Below, in pieces: positions 8,176 through 16,159 of a stretch of 64,000 nucleotides of DNA (position 1 is the stretch's first letter; each line of letters begins with the position of its first letter). The notes beneath the pieces are model-generated. The model was not told where the DNA came from, did no database searches, and saw only the letters and a list, made by a program, of their open reading frames with translations. The translations under genes and the position numbers were made by a program. Where the stretch lies: the NCBI GenBank assembly GCA_020847985.1, contig JADLBC010000003.1, positions 62,001 to 126,000 on the forward strand. The letters are read 5' to 3'. This DNA is from Dehalococcoidia bacterium. GTDB lineage: Bacteria; Chloroflexota; Dehalococcoidia; Tepidiformales; Tepidiformaceae.

Positions 8176-9117
8176 ATGCGAATCCCCCGGCGCGCGCTGT
8201 TCGCCTGGGCCGCCGGGCTCCTCGTCGGGTGCAACGGCGGCGGCGACGGCGACGCCGTCGTCACCATCAGCACCCCCGCGACATCGAGCCTGCTCACCAC
8301 GCCCACCGTCGCCCCCACACCCGCGCCGCCGCCGGAAATCGTGACGTCCGCCGACACCATCTTCCAGGCCGGTGCGTCGATCGTGTCCGTCGTCGGCGAC
8401 CTCTCGGGCGGGGCGATCAGCTTCCTCAACCGCACCTATCAGCTCACGAAGGGCGCGCGCAGCTACTACGCCGTCATCCCCGCCGATGCCGACGACCCCG
8501 CCGGCACGCACCCCATGAAGGTGGACTTCGTCCTGAAAAACGGGTCGAAGGGTTCGATGCCGTACCAGCTCACCATCCGCAAGACGGCCTGGACGGTGGA
8601 TTCGATCACCGTCGGCCCGCAGCTCGCGCCGCTGCTCGACCCGAAGGTGCAGGCTGCCGAGCTCGCGATGCTCAGGGGCATTTACAGCCAGTACACGCCG
8701 GAGAAGCTCTGGGACGGGTCCTGGGCGCTGCCCATCGGCGGCGATGTCACCACCCGCTTCGGCGAGGAGCGTTCGTACAACGGCGCGCCCGTCTCCGGCC
8801 ACCACAGCGGCACCGACCTCGGAGCGGCCTCGGGGACGCCCGTCGGCGCCACGAACTCCGGGCGCGTGGCGATGGCGCGGCAGGTCCAGCTTCGCGGCAA
8901 CATGGTCATCCTCGACCACGGCGGCGGGCTCTTCTCGGGCTACGCGCACTTGTCGTCGTTCGCCGTGGCCGAAGGCGAAATGGTGCGCCAGGGCGACCCC
9001 CTCGGCTTCGTCGGCAGCACCGGCCTGAGCACGGGCGCGCACCTGCACTGGGAGATGGCCGCGGGCGCCATCCTCGTCGACCCCTACCGCTTCACCGATG
9101 GCACGAACGGGTTTTAG
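8176..9117 (+). CDS. M23-family metallopeptidase lipoprotein
   Basis: 313 residues. Lipoprotein signal with lipobox LVGC (Cys ~19), then a Thr/Pro-rich linker, a beta-rich middle domain (~55-150), and a C-terminal LytM/M23 domain (~190-305). Zinc ligands and catalytic residues are present: H and D in GHHSGTDLGA and HLHW near the end. It should cleave peptidoglycan peptide bonds or act as an envelope-remodelling factor outside the membrane. TATGAT at 8164-8169 lies exactly 6 nt before the ATG, indicating a leaderless promoter. Confidence 0.92.
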   Translation: MRIPRRALFAWAAGLLVGCNGGGDGDAVVTISTPATSSLLTTPTVAPTPAPPPEIVTSADTIFQAGASIVSVVGDLSGGAISFLNRTYQLTKGARSYYAVIPADADDPAGTHPMKVDFVLKNGSKGSMPYQLTIRKTAWTVDSITVGPQLAPLLDPKVQAAELAMLRGIYSQYTPEKLWDGSWALPIGGDVTTRFGEERSYNGAPVSGHHSGTDLGAASGTPVGATNSGRVAMARQVQLRGNMVILDHGGGLFSGYAHLSSFAVAEGEMVRQGDPLGFVGSTGLSTGAHLHWEMAAGAILVDPYRFTDGTNGF

Positions 9118-9372
9118 TTCCCAGGGACCGGTTCCCGGGGGGTGACGAGTGCTGAGTGCTGAGTGCTGAGTGCTGAGTGCTGAGCCGGCAACCCCGGCGC
9201 GGGCATGCTCCCCGTGGGGTTGCCCGCCTCGGGCCTCGAACCTCGAACCTCAAGCCCGTTTCTCCTTCCGCTTTTCTCTTATCTCTCTCGATAGGGTTGC
9301 CCCAATCACCTCGAGCCTCGAACCTCGAGCCTCGAGCCCCATCTCTCCTCTCCCTTTTCTCTCTCCCCAGGA
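9118..9372. repeat. Composite heptamer element, reverse orientation, with doubled H3/H4
   Basis: Reads H1 (9118-9140), H2 as GAGTGCT repeats (9147-9184), core hairpin with GGCAACCCC and GGGGTTGCC arms (9186-9223), H3 as CCTCGAA repeats (9228-9255), H4 pyrimidine tract (9260-9290), a second core fragment, H3 again (9312-9343) and H4 again (9344-9372). It is the reverse complement of the 696-876 element with the H3-H4 part duplicated. It fills the gap before the 9381 gene. Confidence 0.9.
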
Positions 9373-9380
9373 GCACCCCC

Positions 9381-9794
9381 GTGGACATCGATTACGCGCT
9401 CATCTGTGACTACGCCGAGGCCGTGAACGGGAAGATGTACATCATGGGCGGCGGCTGGGAGACGACGTTCGCGCCCGCGTTCCCGGCGGCGCTGCGGCTG
9501 GCCGTGGCCTTTGGCGTGCGCTTCGGCTGGGACGAAACGAACAAAGCCGCGCCCGTGCTCGTGCGCGTCGAGGATGACGACGGGCAGGAGCTGGTGCGCA
9601 TCGAGGGGCAGATGAACGTCGGGCGGCCGCCCACGCTCCCGCCGGGCTCGACGCAGCTCGCGCAGATGGCCGCGAATGTGCCGGTCTCCATCGCCCGGGC
9701 GGGCGGCTACATCGTCGCCATTCGGGCAGGCACGGGCGCGGAGATGGTCGAGCGGCGGCTGCCGTTCCGCGTCGCGGCTGGCCGCCCGGGCTGA
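9381..9794 (+). CDS. DUF6941-like protein
   Basis: 137 residues from a GTG start with AGGAG 7 nt upstream. Begins VDIDYALICDYAEAVNGKMYIMGGGWETT, the pattern of small all-beta proteins in which a conserved CDYAE...NGK..I.GG motif opens the fold. No signal peptide. Biochemical role unknown. Residues ~55-75 carry an acidic beta hairpin (VRVEDDDGQELVRIEG). The gene has a pyrimidine-rich H4 repeat tract as its immediate upstream sequence. Family naming is from memory of the N-terminal pattern. Confidence 0.7.
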   Translation: MDIDYALICDYAEAVNGKMYIMGGGWETTFAPAFPAALRLAVAFGVRFGWDETNKAAPVLVRVEDDDGQELVRIEGQMNVGRPPTLPPGSTQLAQMAANVPVSIARAGGYIVAIRAGTGAEMVERRLPFRVAAGRPG

Positions 9795-9795
9795 G

Positions 9796-9914
9796 GAAGG
9801 CCAAAAAGAGGAAAGAGAAAGAGGAAAGAGAAACGCGAGGCGCGAGGCGAGAGGCTGGGGCCACCCCGGGGGAGCCTCGCTCCCCCGGGGCCGCCCCTGG
9901 GAACTGGGAACCGG
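9796..9914. repeat. Composite heptamer element H4-H3-core-H1
   Basis: Starts directly after the stop of the 9381-9794 gene. H4-type purine heptamers (GAGAAAG, GAGGAAA) occupy 9800-9832, an H3 variant (GCGAGGC) 9833-9856, a GC-rich core with CCCCGGGGGAG arms 9858-9893, and H1 9895-9914. It lies between convergent genes and ends at the stop codon of the PCuAC gene. Confidence 0.85.
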
Positions 9915-10892
9915 TTACCGGGCCATGCCGCCGCTGGCGCCCATCTCGACGACGTTTGCCTTCACCTTGATTTCGCCCGCCTTCTGGAAGACGAGCGTGA
10001 GCTCGAGCGTCTCGCCGGCTTTGATTTCGCGCTTCACGTTCAGAAGCATGACGTGGTAGCCGCCCGGCTTGAGTTCGGCCGTGCCGTTGGCCGGGATATC
10101 GATGCCCTCGACCTTCTGCATCTTCGAAGTCGAGCCCTGGGTCACCGTCTCGTGCACTTCGACGACGCCGGCGATGGCCGAATCGATCTTCGCGGCGATG
10201 AGCCTGTCGGCGGCGCCGCTGTTGGTGATGGTCATGAAGACACCGGCAACGTCGTTGGTGGTGGCGCGCGCGAAGGCGTCCTTGACGGCGATGGTGGTCA
10301 TCGCCATGCCGCCGCCGCTGCCGGGAGTGGCGCCGCCGCCCATGTTCATGCCGGGCATGCCGCCAACGGCGACCACGGGGGCCTTCACCTTCACTTCGCC
10401 GGCCTTCTCAAAGACGACGGTGACGTCGAGCGTCTCGCCTTCCTTGATTTCGCGCTTCACGTTCATGAGCATGATGTGATAGCCGCCGGACTTGAGTTCG
10501 GCGCTGCTATTGGCCGGGATATCGATGCCCGCCACCTTCTGCATCTTCGATGTCGCGCCCTGGGTGACGGTCTCGTGCACTTCGACCACACCCGCGACGG
10601 AGGAATCGACCTTCGCGTTGACGAGGCGGTCGGCGGTGGAGCCGCTGTTCTTAATGGTCATGAAGATGGCGCTCACGTCGTTGGTGGTGGCGCGGGCGAA
10701 GGGGTTTTCGATGGAGATGTTGCCGGCGACGGCGGCGGGCGAAGCGGCGCCTTTGGTGGCGGTGGCGGCGGGCTGCGTCACTTCGCCGCCGTCGTCTTCG
10801 TCGTCGTCGCCGCCGCAGGCCGCGAAGGCGGTCATCGCGCCGAGAGCGGCCAGGGCGGCCGCCAGCAGGCGGAGATGGGAAAAGCGGGTCAT
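9915..10892 (-). CDS. Double-domain PCuAC copper chaperone lipoprotein
   Basis: 325 residues. Lipobox AFAAC near residue 25, then an acidic linker. Two tandem PCuAC domains follow, about 60% identical to each other. Each carries the full Cu(I) motif H-X10-M-X21-H-X-M: VHETVTQGATSKM...GGYHIM and VHETVTQGSTSKM...GGYHVM. A Met/Gly-rich linker (GGMPGMNMGGG) separates them. PCuAC delivers copper to the CuA/CuB centres of cytochrome oxidase on the outer face of the membrane. The ATG overlaps the SCO1 stop (ATGA), so the two are coupled. Confidence 0.95.
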   Translation of the reverse strand: MTRFSHLRLLAAALAALGAMTAFAACGGDDDEDDGGEVTQPAATATKGAASPAAVAGNISIENPFARATTNDVSAIFMTIKNSGSTADRLVNAKVDSSVAGVVEVHETVTQGATSKMQKVAGIDIPANSSAELKSGGYHIMLMNVKREIKEGETLDVTVVFEKAGEVKVKAPVVAVGGMPGMNMGGGATPGSGGGMAMTTIAVKDAFARATTNDVAGVFMTITNSGAADRLIAAKIDSAIAGVVEVHETVTQGSTSKMQKVEGIDIPANGTAELKPGGYHVMLLNVKREIKAGETLELTLVFQKAGEIKVKANVVEMGASGGMAR

Positions 10893-11533
10893 TGCTTGGG
10901 TTCCTTCCATCCAACGTTCACGAGCAGCGGGAGGTCGTGCTTCCAGTCTTCCTGGGTGATGCCCGAGGGGTAGACGAGGTGCGCGACGTTGTCCTTCGTG
11001 AAGGCCGCCATCCAGGCGGCGTGGCTCACGACGTAGTTTCCGGGGCTCGTGGGGGTCTGGGTGCTTCGTTCCATGCCGAGGTCGTCCTCGAGCTTGAACA
11101 TTTGCGCCTCGGTGCCGGTGATGCCGATGAAGGTCGGGTCGAAGTGGTCCAGCCACTCGCGCAGCGCCTGGGGCGTATCGCGGGCCGGGTCGGCCGTCGC
11201 GAACACCACCTTCAGCTTCGCCTTCACGGCGGGGTCGATATCGCGCAGGGCGCGGGAAAGTTCATACATGTGCGTCGGACAGATGTCCGGGCAGTGGGTG
11301 TAGCCGATGTAGAGCAGGGTGATGTACCCCTCGGTCTCCTTCTGGAGATCGAACGGCTTGCCATCGGTGCCGGTGAAGACGCCGCCGGGCTTCTCCGGTG
11401 GCGGGGAGATCTGCACGCCCCAGTACTCGGGCGCGGGGTCGTCCTTCTTGTCCGAACAGGCCGCGCCGAAGGCGAAGAGGGCCGCGGCGGCGAGGAAGAG
11501 CAGCGAAAGCCGCCTCCAGCCGGTGATGTTCAT
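10889..11533 (-). CDS. SCO1/SenC-family copper chaperone
   Basis: 214 residues. Lipoprotein signal (lipobox GAAC ~26), then a thioredoxin-like fold with the copper-binding CxxxC in YTHCPDICPTHM and the distal His in VVSHAAWM. SCO proteins act in CuA assembly of cytochrome oxidase. GGAGG lies 6 nt before the ATG. It is the third gene of a four-gene minus-strand run and is coupled to the PCuAC gene. The genes together form a copper-delivery operon, although no oxidase gene lies in the window apart from a distant oxidase-like protein at 30441. Confidence 0.95.
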   Translation of the reverse strand: MNITGWRRLSLLFLAAAALFAFGAACSDKKDDPAPEYWGVQISPPPEKPGGVFTGTDGKPFDLQKETEGYITLLYIGYTHCPDICPTHMYELSRALRDIDPAVKAKLKVVFATADPARDTPQALREWLDHFDPTFIGITGTEAQMFKLEDDLGMERSTQTPTSPGNYVVSHAAWMAAFTKDNVAHLVYPSGITQEDWKHDLPLLVNVGWKEPKQ

Positions 11534-11567
11534 GGGAAGCCTCCGCGCGGGCGCGTGCCCGCGGTGT

Positions 11568-12023
11568 TCAGTGCGAATGCGTTTCGCCCGCCGCCGTCTT
11601 CAGCCCCGCTTCCTGGTAGAGGTACTCCCAGGCGGCGCCGGTGAAGTCGTGCCAGGCCTTGTGCGCGGCGTTCGAAAGCTCGGTGGCCTTCTTGATGTCC
11701 GGCGTGTCGGTGTCGATGGCCTTCGCGAAGGTGTCCATGGCCGTGGCCATCGTCTTCGCTTTGTCCTGCAGGTCCTTTGGCCAATCCGTCGCGAGGGCGA
11801 CGGCCTGGATGTGCTTCGCGGTGGTGTGCGCCGTCGGCGGGACCTTGCCGTCCTTCGTGAGCGATTCATCGAGTTCGTGGAACCCCGAATGCTCGATCAG
11901 GCCGAGGCCCGCGACGGCCGCGGTCTGGCTATCCGTCTTCGATCCGCCGCAGGCGGCGAGCGCGAAGGCGGCGAGGGTGGCCGCCGCCAGCAGGCCGGCG
12001 CGTCGCGCCAGGGATGTTCGCAT
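11568..12023 (-). CDS. Histidine-containing helical lipoprotein of the copper operon
   Basis: 151 residues from an ATG with GGAGG 5 nt upstream. Signal peptide with lipobox ALAAC. The mature part is mostly helical (DESLTKDGKVPPTAHTTAKHIQAVALATDW, HKAWHDFTGAAWEYLYQEAGLK) and ends HSH. The scattered His (at least seven) and its place ahead of SCO1 suggest a surface copper-binding role, by inference. A longer frame back to 12194 also has a Shine-Dalgarno-like AAAGG, but would put an Ala/Pro-rich stretch before the signal peptide and is rejected. Confidence 0.75.
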   Translation of the reverse strand: MRTSLARRAGLLAAATLAAFALAACGGSKTDSQTAAVAGLGLIEHSGFHELDESLTKDGKVPPTAHTTAKHIQAVALATDWPKDLQDKAKTMATAMDTFAKAIDTDTPDIKKATELSNAAHKAWHDFTGAAWEYLYQEAGLKTAAGETHSH

Positions 12024-12229
12024 GGGAGCCTCCAGCGGCCGCCAGTGGGCGGCGTGGGTGGGAGCGGCCGTGAGCGGGACAGCACCCCGCGCCGGAGGGG
12101 CATCGAGGGCATGGCCCGCGTCCCGCGACGGGGCGGCTGGCAGCGCTGGCCACGGCGGCGGCACGGCCGCGCGGCGGGAAACGATCGGGTTCATGGCTTG
12201 CCTTTCGTCACGGGAGCCCGGGAACGGGG

Positions 12230-12616
12230 TCAGGTCGCGGCGGCGAATCGCGGGGGGCGCCGTTCGGGAGCGACCGTCGCGGCCAGCGAAGGCTCCCAGT
12301 ACCGCAGGGTCAGCGCCAGCAGCAGCCCGGAGGCGCCGAGGAGCACGACCGTGTCCGTGAGCAGGGCAAACGCGCTCGCTCCCGCGAAGGGAACGTCGCC
12401 GCAGGAAGCGGCATCCGCGTGGCAGTGGCGCTCGTGCCCGTCGTCCGCTTCTTCGGTGTGACTATGGGGCGTGGCGGGCATGCCGACATACCAGCCGGTG
12501 CCCGGCACGGGAATGCTCACACTCCAGTGGCCGAGGAACATCAGCGAAGGCGCCAGCGCGGCCACCATCAGCCAGCTGCGCCAACGGCCGGTTGCCCCTC
12601 CGGTTCTCGCTGTCAC
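12230..12616 (-). CDS. Small membrane protein with His/Cys-rich loop
   Basis: 128 residues. Two hydrophobic helices (SWLMVAALAPSLMFLGHW and ALLTDTVVLLGASGLLLALTL) flank an extracytoplasmic loop rich in metal ligands (HSHTEEADDGHERHCHADAASC). First gene of the copper operon; metal sensing or passage is inferred. TATTCT lies 6 nt before the GTG start (12628-12623), an apparent leaderless promoter that would drive the whole operon. Family not recognised. Confidence 0.7.
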   Translation of the reverse strand: MTARTGGATGRWRSWLMVAALAPSLMFLGHWSVSIPVPGTGWYVGMPATPHSHTEEADDGHERHCHADAASCGDVPFAGASAFALLTDTVVLLGASGLLLALTLRYWEPSLAATVAPERRPPRFAAAT

Positions 12617-12770
12617 CCATCCAGAATACCCTGACTGCCCCGCCGGTCACGACCCATGCGGCCCCGCACGGGGGTCCGGGGGGCCGTGGACGGCGATCAC
12701 GGCCGTGCGCACGAGCGGATTCGCCGGGCGGTGTGTTGCCCCTCGCGCCGGGCCCGCGCACCCTACGGAG

Positions 12771-13880
12771 ATGCGATACCGCCGTGTCGTCGCCAAGTTC
12801 GGCACGAGCCTGCTCACGGCCGGCTCGGACCGCCTCGATATCGAGGCCATGTCACGCCTGGTGGGACAGGTGGTGCGATTGCGCGCGGCAGGGGTGCAGG
12901 TCGTCTGTGTCTCCAGCGGGGCGCGCGCGGCGGGCCGCCACGAGCTGGGCCGGCGGGGCACCCCCGGCCACATCCCCAGCCGCCAGGCCTACGCGTCCAT
13001 CGGCCAGCACCGCCTGATGGCGACCTGGGGCATGCTCTTCGATGCCTACGACACCGTCGTCGCCCAGGTGCTGCTCACCCGCCGCGACCTCGCCGACCGC
13101 CAGGGCTACCTCAACGCGCGCAACACCCTTCGCGACCTGATCGAGGCGGGCACCGTGCCCATCGTCAACGAGAACGACGCCGTCGCCCTCGACCAGGTGC
13201 TGGCCGCGCGCATCGGCGAGAACGACACGCTCTCCGCGCTCGTCGCCAACCTGATTGACGCCGATGCGCTCGTGCTCCTGACGGATGTCGATGGCCTCTA
13301 CGACGCGGACCCGCACGCGAACCCGGAGGCGAAGCTCCTGCGGCGAATCGAGCGCGTGGATGCCTCCGTGGAGTCGGTCGCGGGCGGCGCGCGTGGGCCC
13401 GGCACGGGCGGCATGACGACCAAGCTGAACGCCGCGCGGATCGCGACACAGGGTGGTGTCGATGTCGTAATCGCGGGCGGGCGCCACCCGAACATCCTGC
13501 TCGAAATCGCGCGGGGGGATGCGCACGGCACGCTCATCCCGGCCGCGGCGGACCGCCTGGAGAGCCGCAAGCGCTGGATCCTCGGCAACGTCTCGCGCGG
13601 GGGCCACATTGTCGTGGACGATGGCGCGGTCGCGGCGTTGCGCGCGCAGGGCCGCAGCCTCCTCCCCGCCGGCGTCCGCGACGTCACGGGTGCCTTTGAA
13701 CGCGGCGATGCCGTGGAGGTGCGCGACGCAGCGGGCGGGCGCGTCGCCGCGGGGACCGTGAATTACGGCAGCGAAGAGCTCGCGCGCATCCGCGGGCTCA
13801 AGAGTTCGCGCATCGCGGAAGTGCTGGGCTACGCCTTCGGGGACGAAGTGATCCACCGCGACAACCTGGTCGTGCTGTAA
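12771..13880 (+). CDS. proB: Glutamate 5-kinase
   Basis: 369 residues, the normal ProB length. An amino-acid-kinase domain (~1-260) has KFGTSLLT, VSSGARAAG, VNENDAVAL, FGENDTLSA-like (IGENDTLSALVA), VLLTDVDGLY and GTGGMTTKLNAA. A C-terminal PUA domain (~280-369) includes GHIVVDDGAV and ALRAQGRSLLPAGV. It phosphorylates glutamate at the gamma-carboxyl in the first step of proline synthesis, and is feedback-regulated in the family. No proA is adjacent, and the gene stands alone on its strand. Confidence 0.97.
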   Translation: MRYRRVVAKFGTSLLTAGSDRLDIEAMSRLVGQVVRLRAAGVQVVCVSSGARAAGRHELGRRGTPGHIPSRQAYASIGQHRLMATWGMLFDAYDTVVAQVLLTRRDLADRQGYLNARNTLRDLIEAGTVPIVNENDAVALDQVLAARIGENDTLSALVANLIDADALVLLTDVDGLYDADPHANPEAKLLRRIERVDASVESVAGGARGPGTGGMTTKLNAARIATQGGVDVVIAGGRHPNILLEIARGDAHGTLIPAAADRLESRKRWILGNVSRGGHIVVDDGAVAALRAQGRSLLPAGVRDVTGAFERGDAVEVRDAAGGRVAAGTVNYGSEELARIRGLKSSRIAEVLGYAFGDEVIHRDNLVVL

Positions 13881-13881
13881 G

Positions 13882-13912
13882 TCCCCGGTTCCCGGTTCCC
13901 GGTCCCCCGGTA
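13882..13912. repeat. Short H1 heptamer array (minus sense)
   Basis: Four degenerate GGTTCCC/GGTCCCC heptamers between the convergent ends of proB and the 86-residue gene. No core or second array is present. It is a minimal form of the intergenic elements. Confidence 0.75.
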
Positions 13913-13914
13913 GG

Positions 13915-14175
13915 TCAGGCGCGAGCGAAGTTGCGGGCCAGCTCGGCGGCGAGGCGATCGAGGAGCTGGACCTCAGTGTAGAAGTAGCGACCATGCGTCT
14001 CGCGAATTGCCTCTTCGCTCTCGGCGCCGAGCACGACGACTTCTTCGCCCGGGTATTCGCGCTCCAGTTCGAAGCGCCGCTGTAGCGCGTCCATTCGATG
14101 GCTGTCGTCGAAGACCTCGATCGCGCGCAGCAGTTCCCCGCGATTGCGCGAGTAGACCAGCACGAAGTAGCTCAT
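13915..14175 (-). CDS. Small partner of the RelA/SpoT-domain protein
   Basis: 86 residues (MSYFVLVYSRNRGELLRAIEVFDDSHRMDALQRRF...). Its ATG overlaps the stop of the upstream RelA/SpoT-domain gene (ATGA), so the two are made together. The sequence is alpha/beta with no signal or membrane segment, and contains a EEVVVLGAESEEAIRETH stretch. Proteins of this type recur beside RelA/SpoT-domain genes. An antitoxin or modulator role is possible but unproven. Confidence 0.75.
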   Translation of the reverse strand: MSYFVLVYSRNRGELLRAIEVFDDSHRMDALQRRFELEREYPGEEVVVLGAESEEAIRETHGRYFYTEVQLLDRLAAELARNFARA

Positions 14176-14825
14176 GTCCGTCCCAGTGTGTCATAGACAG
14201 CTCGAAGCCGGATAGCGACATCGTTCGCCCAGGCGGGGTCCTGTTCACGCTCCGCTGCATCCATCTCCTCGCTGAGACCCAGCATGGCCGACGTGAACTG
14301 GTACTCGACCGAGTCCGAAGCGACCGGCTCGTACCTCATCCGCCGGCCGAACTGATCGGCGAGACGTTCGAAGGTCTCGGCCCAGAGGTGCTGCAACCGG
14401 GTGCGAACCTGGACTTCGATCCAGCGTCCGTCCACGTGGGCAACCACGTGGACCGCTCGATATCCCTGGCTCGGATTCGCGCGACGGTCCACGATCTTGC
14501 CCGTCGCGGGTAACAGGTGAACAACTTCGTCGGCCACGGCGTCCTGGTCCTGGCGCGAGCCTTCGATCACCACCCTTGCTCCCGCCACATCATGGACGGT
14601 CGAAAGGCGTGTTCGTTCGCGGCGCAGCTTCTCCAAGAGCGTCTCGCGGGTCTTCAACCTTGAGGTCGGCACCAATGGCGTACCGTTCGGCGCATCCAGG
14701 TCGTGGAGGCGTTCGACCACGGCGGCAAGCAACTCGTCGTGCAGTGCGAGAAACCGGGCGAAGAACGCCTCGTCGGCGGCGGTGGCACGACCATCGCGCA
14801 GCCGCCTGGCTGGCCGTCCACTCAC
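14172..14825 (-). CDS. RelA/SpoT-domain (small alarmone synthetase-like) protein
   Basis: 217 residues with only the synthetase-type domain: no hydrolase, TGS or ACT region. Recognisable blocks are RLKTRETLLEKLRRERTRLS, VHDVAGARVVIEGSRQDQDAVADEV, YRAVHVVAHVDGRWIEVQVRT and LQHLWAETFERLADQFGR. These match the (p)ppGpp-synthetase fold, with D in HDVAGAR and E in IEVQVRT as the metal/substrate residues. Such stand-alone domains make alarmones, or act as toxSAS toxins that modify nucleotides or tRNA. The tight overlap with a downstream 86-residue gene fits the second idea. GTG start, with TAGGAT 11 nt upstream. Confidence 0.85.
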   Translation of the reverse strand: MSGRPARRLRDGRATAADEAFFARFLALHDELLAAVVERLHDLDAPNGTPLVPTSRLKTRETLLEKLRRERTRLSTVHDVAGARVVIEGSRQDQDAVADEVVHLLPATGKIVDRRANPSQGYRAVHVVAHVDGRWIEVQVRTRLQHLWAETFERLADQFGRRMRYEPVASDSVEYQFTSAMLGLSEEMDAAEREQDPAWANDVAIRLRAVYDTLGRT

Positions 14826-14855
14826 TCACCCGCCGCATCCTACGCTCTGCCCGCC

Positions 14856-14924
14856 CTCATTCCTCATTCCTCATTCCTCGAACCTCGACCCCCGTTTCTC
14901 CTTCCTCTTTTCTCCTTTCTCTCC
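14856..14924. repeat. H5-H3-H4 heptamer arrays (reverse orientation, no core)
   Basis: CTCATTC repeats (H5, 14856-14878), CCTCGAA/CCTCGAC (H3, 14876-14893) and a pyrimidine tract of TTTCTCC/TCCTCTT heptamers (H4, 14894-14924). It lies between the divergent starts of the RelA/SpoT gene and pth, with the H4 pyrimidine face 12 nt from the pth ATG. Confidence 0.85.
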
Positions 14925-14936
14925 AACACTATCCCC

Positions 14937-15593
14937 ATGCCGTTCCGGAGATCGCCTGCGCCCGCGGGGCCGCGCTTCGCGGCTGATTGGCTCGTCGTGG
15001 GGTTGGGGAACCCGGGCGAGGAGTATGCCCGCACGCGTCACAACGTCGGCTTCTGGGTCATCAACGAACTGGCGAAGCGCGCGGGCACGCAGCCCAAAGC
15101 CCAGGGCAGCACGATGCACATCGGCGTCGGCAGCCTCCAGGGGCAGACGGTCGCGCTCGTGAAGCCGAAGACGTTCGTAAACCTCAGCGGCAAGGCCGTG
15201 ACACAGGCCCTGCAGTGGACCGGCTGCACCCTCGCGCGCACGGTGGTCGTCTACGACGAACTCGACATGCTCCCCGGCGCCATCCGCATCCGCGAAGGCG
15301 GCGGGCATGGCGGACACAACGGCCTCAAGAGCATCGGCCAGGCCGCCGGGCTCGAATTCGTGCGCGTGCGCATCGGCATCGGGCGGCCGTCGGTGAACGG
15401 CGAACCTTCGTGGGACCCGGAGGTCGTGGCTTCGTGGGTGCTGGGCGTACCATGGGGCGAAGACAAGCGTGCGCTCGACGATGCCGTGCGCATCGCCGCC
15501 GACGCCGTCGAGTGCATCCTCAGCGAAGGCGCCGAGGCCGCCGGGAGCAAGTTCAACCGCAAGGGCCCCGAGCCCGCGCCGGCACCGCGGTGA
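14937..15593 (+). CDS. pth: Peptidyl-tRNA hydrolase
   Basis: 218 residues including a short N-terminal extension before WLVVGLGNPGEEYARTRHNVGF, which holds the catalytic His and Asn. Further family blocks are VKPKTFVNLSGKAV, VVYDELDMLPGAIRIREGGGHGGHNGLKSI (catalytic Asp, Asn) and FVRVRIGIGRP. It cleaves the ester bond of peptidyl-tRNA released from ribosomes, recycling tRNA. ATG 14937 is the only start close to the conserved domain, and an H4 pyrimidine repeat tract lies directly upstream. Confidence 0.97.
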   Translation: MPFRRSPAPAGPRFAADWLVVGLGNPGEEYARTRHNVGFWVINELAKRAGTQPKAQGSTMHIGVGSLQGQTVALVKPKTFVNLSGKAVTQALQWTGCTLARTVVVYDELDMLPGAIRIREGGGHGGHNGLKSIGQAAGLEFVRVRIGIGRPSVNGEPSWDPEVVASWVLGVPWGEDKRALDDAVRIAADAVECILSEGAEAAGSKFNRKGPEPAPAPR

Positions 15594-15639
15594 CATCGTG
15601 CGACAGCAGCTGTCGCGGCCGCGCGGGTAGGATGGCGGT

Positions 15640-16155
15640 ATGACTGTGCTCGCGGTGACCGAAACGGCGATGGGCTGGGTCGGCGTCGCGCTCGATGGCG
15701 GCGTCATCCGCCAGGCGACGCTGTTCCACCACACCCGCGAGGCCTGCGAACGCGAACTACGTGCTTTCGGCGCGGAGGACGGGTTTGATGCGCGCGCCGA
15801 AGAGGCGCTGGCCATCCTCCGCGACTATGCCGCCGGTCGCCCGGCCGAGGGCCTCGGAGCATTCCCCTGCGACCCCGTGGGCGAGCCGTTCCAGCGCCGT
15901 GCGTGGCTCGCGCTGCGCGAAATCCCCCGCGGCGAGACGCGCAGCTACGGTTGGATGGCTCGCCACCTCGGCGATGCGAAGGCCGCCCGTGCCGTCGGCG
16001 CGGCGATGGGCGCGAACCCCATCCCGCTCTGGTTGCCGTGCCACCGGCTCGTGGCCGCGGACGGTTCTCTGCACGGCTTCGGGGGCGGGCTCGCGATGAA
16101 GCAGGCGCTCCTCGAACTCGAAGGCGCGCTCCCGCCGCGGCTCGCGCTCGCATAG
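15640..16155 (+). CDS. ogt: Methylated-DNA--protein-cysteine methyltransferase
   Basis: 171 residues. The C-terminal DNA-binding/transferase domain shows FQRRAWLALREIPRGETRSYGWMA, the arginine finger region ARAVGAAMGANPIPLWLPCHRLVAADGSLHGFGGGLAMKQ. The PCHR motif contains the acceptor Cys. It repairs O6-alkylguanine by suicidal alkyl transfer. The ATG is preceded by TAGGAT with 6-nt spacing (15628-15633), so the mRNA is probably leaderless. No AdaA-type regulatory domain is present. Confidence 0.95.
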   Translation: MTVLAVTETAMGWVGVALDGGVIRQATLFHHTREACERELRAFGAEDGFDARAEEALAILRDYAAGRPAEGLGAFPCDPVGEPFQRRAWLALREIPRGETRSYGWMARHLGDAKAARAVGAAMGANPIPLWLPCHRLVAADGSLHGFGGGLAMKQALLELEGALPPRLALA

Positions 16156-16159
16156 CTCC

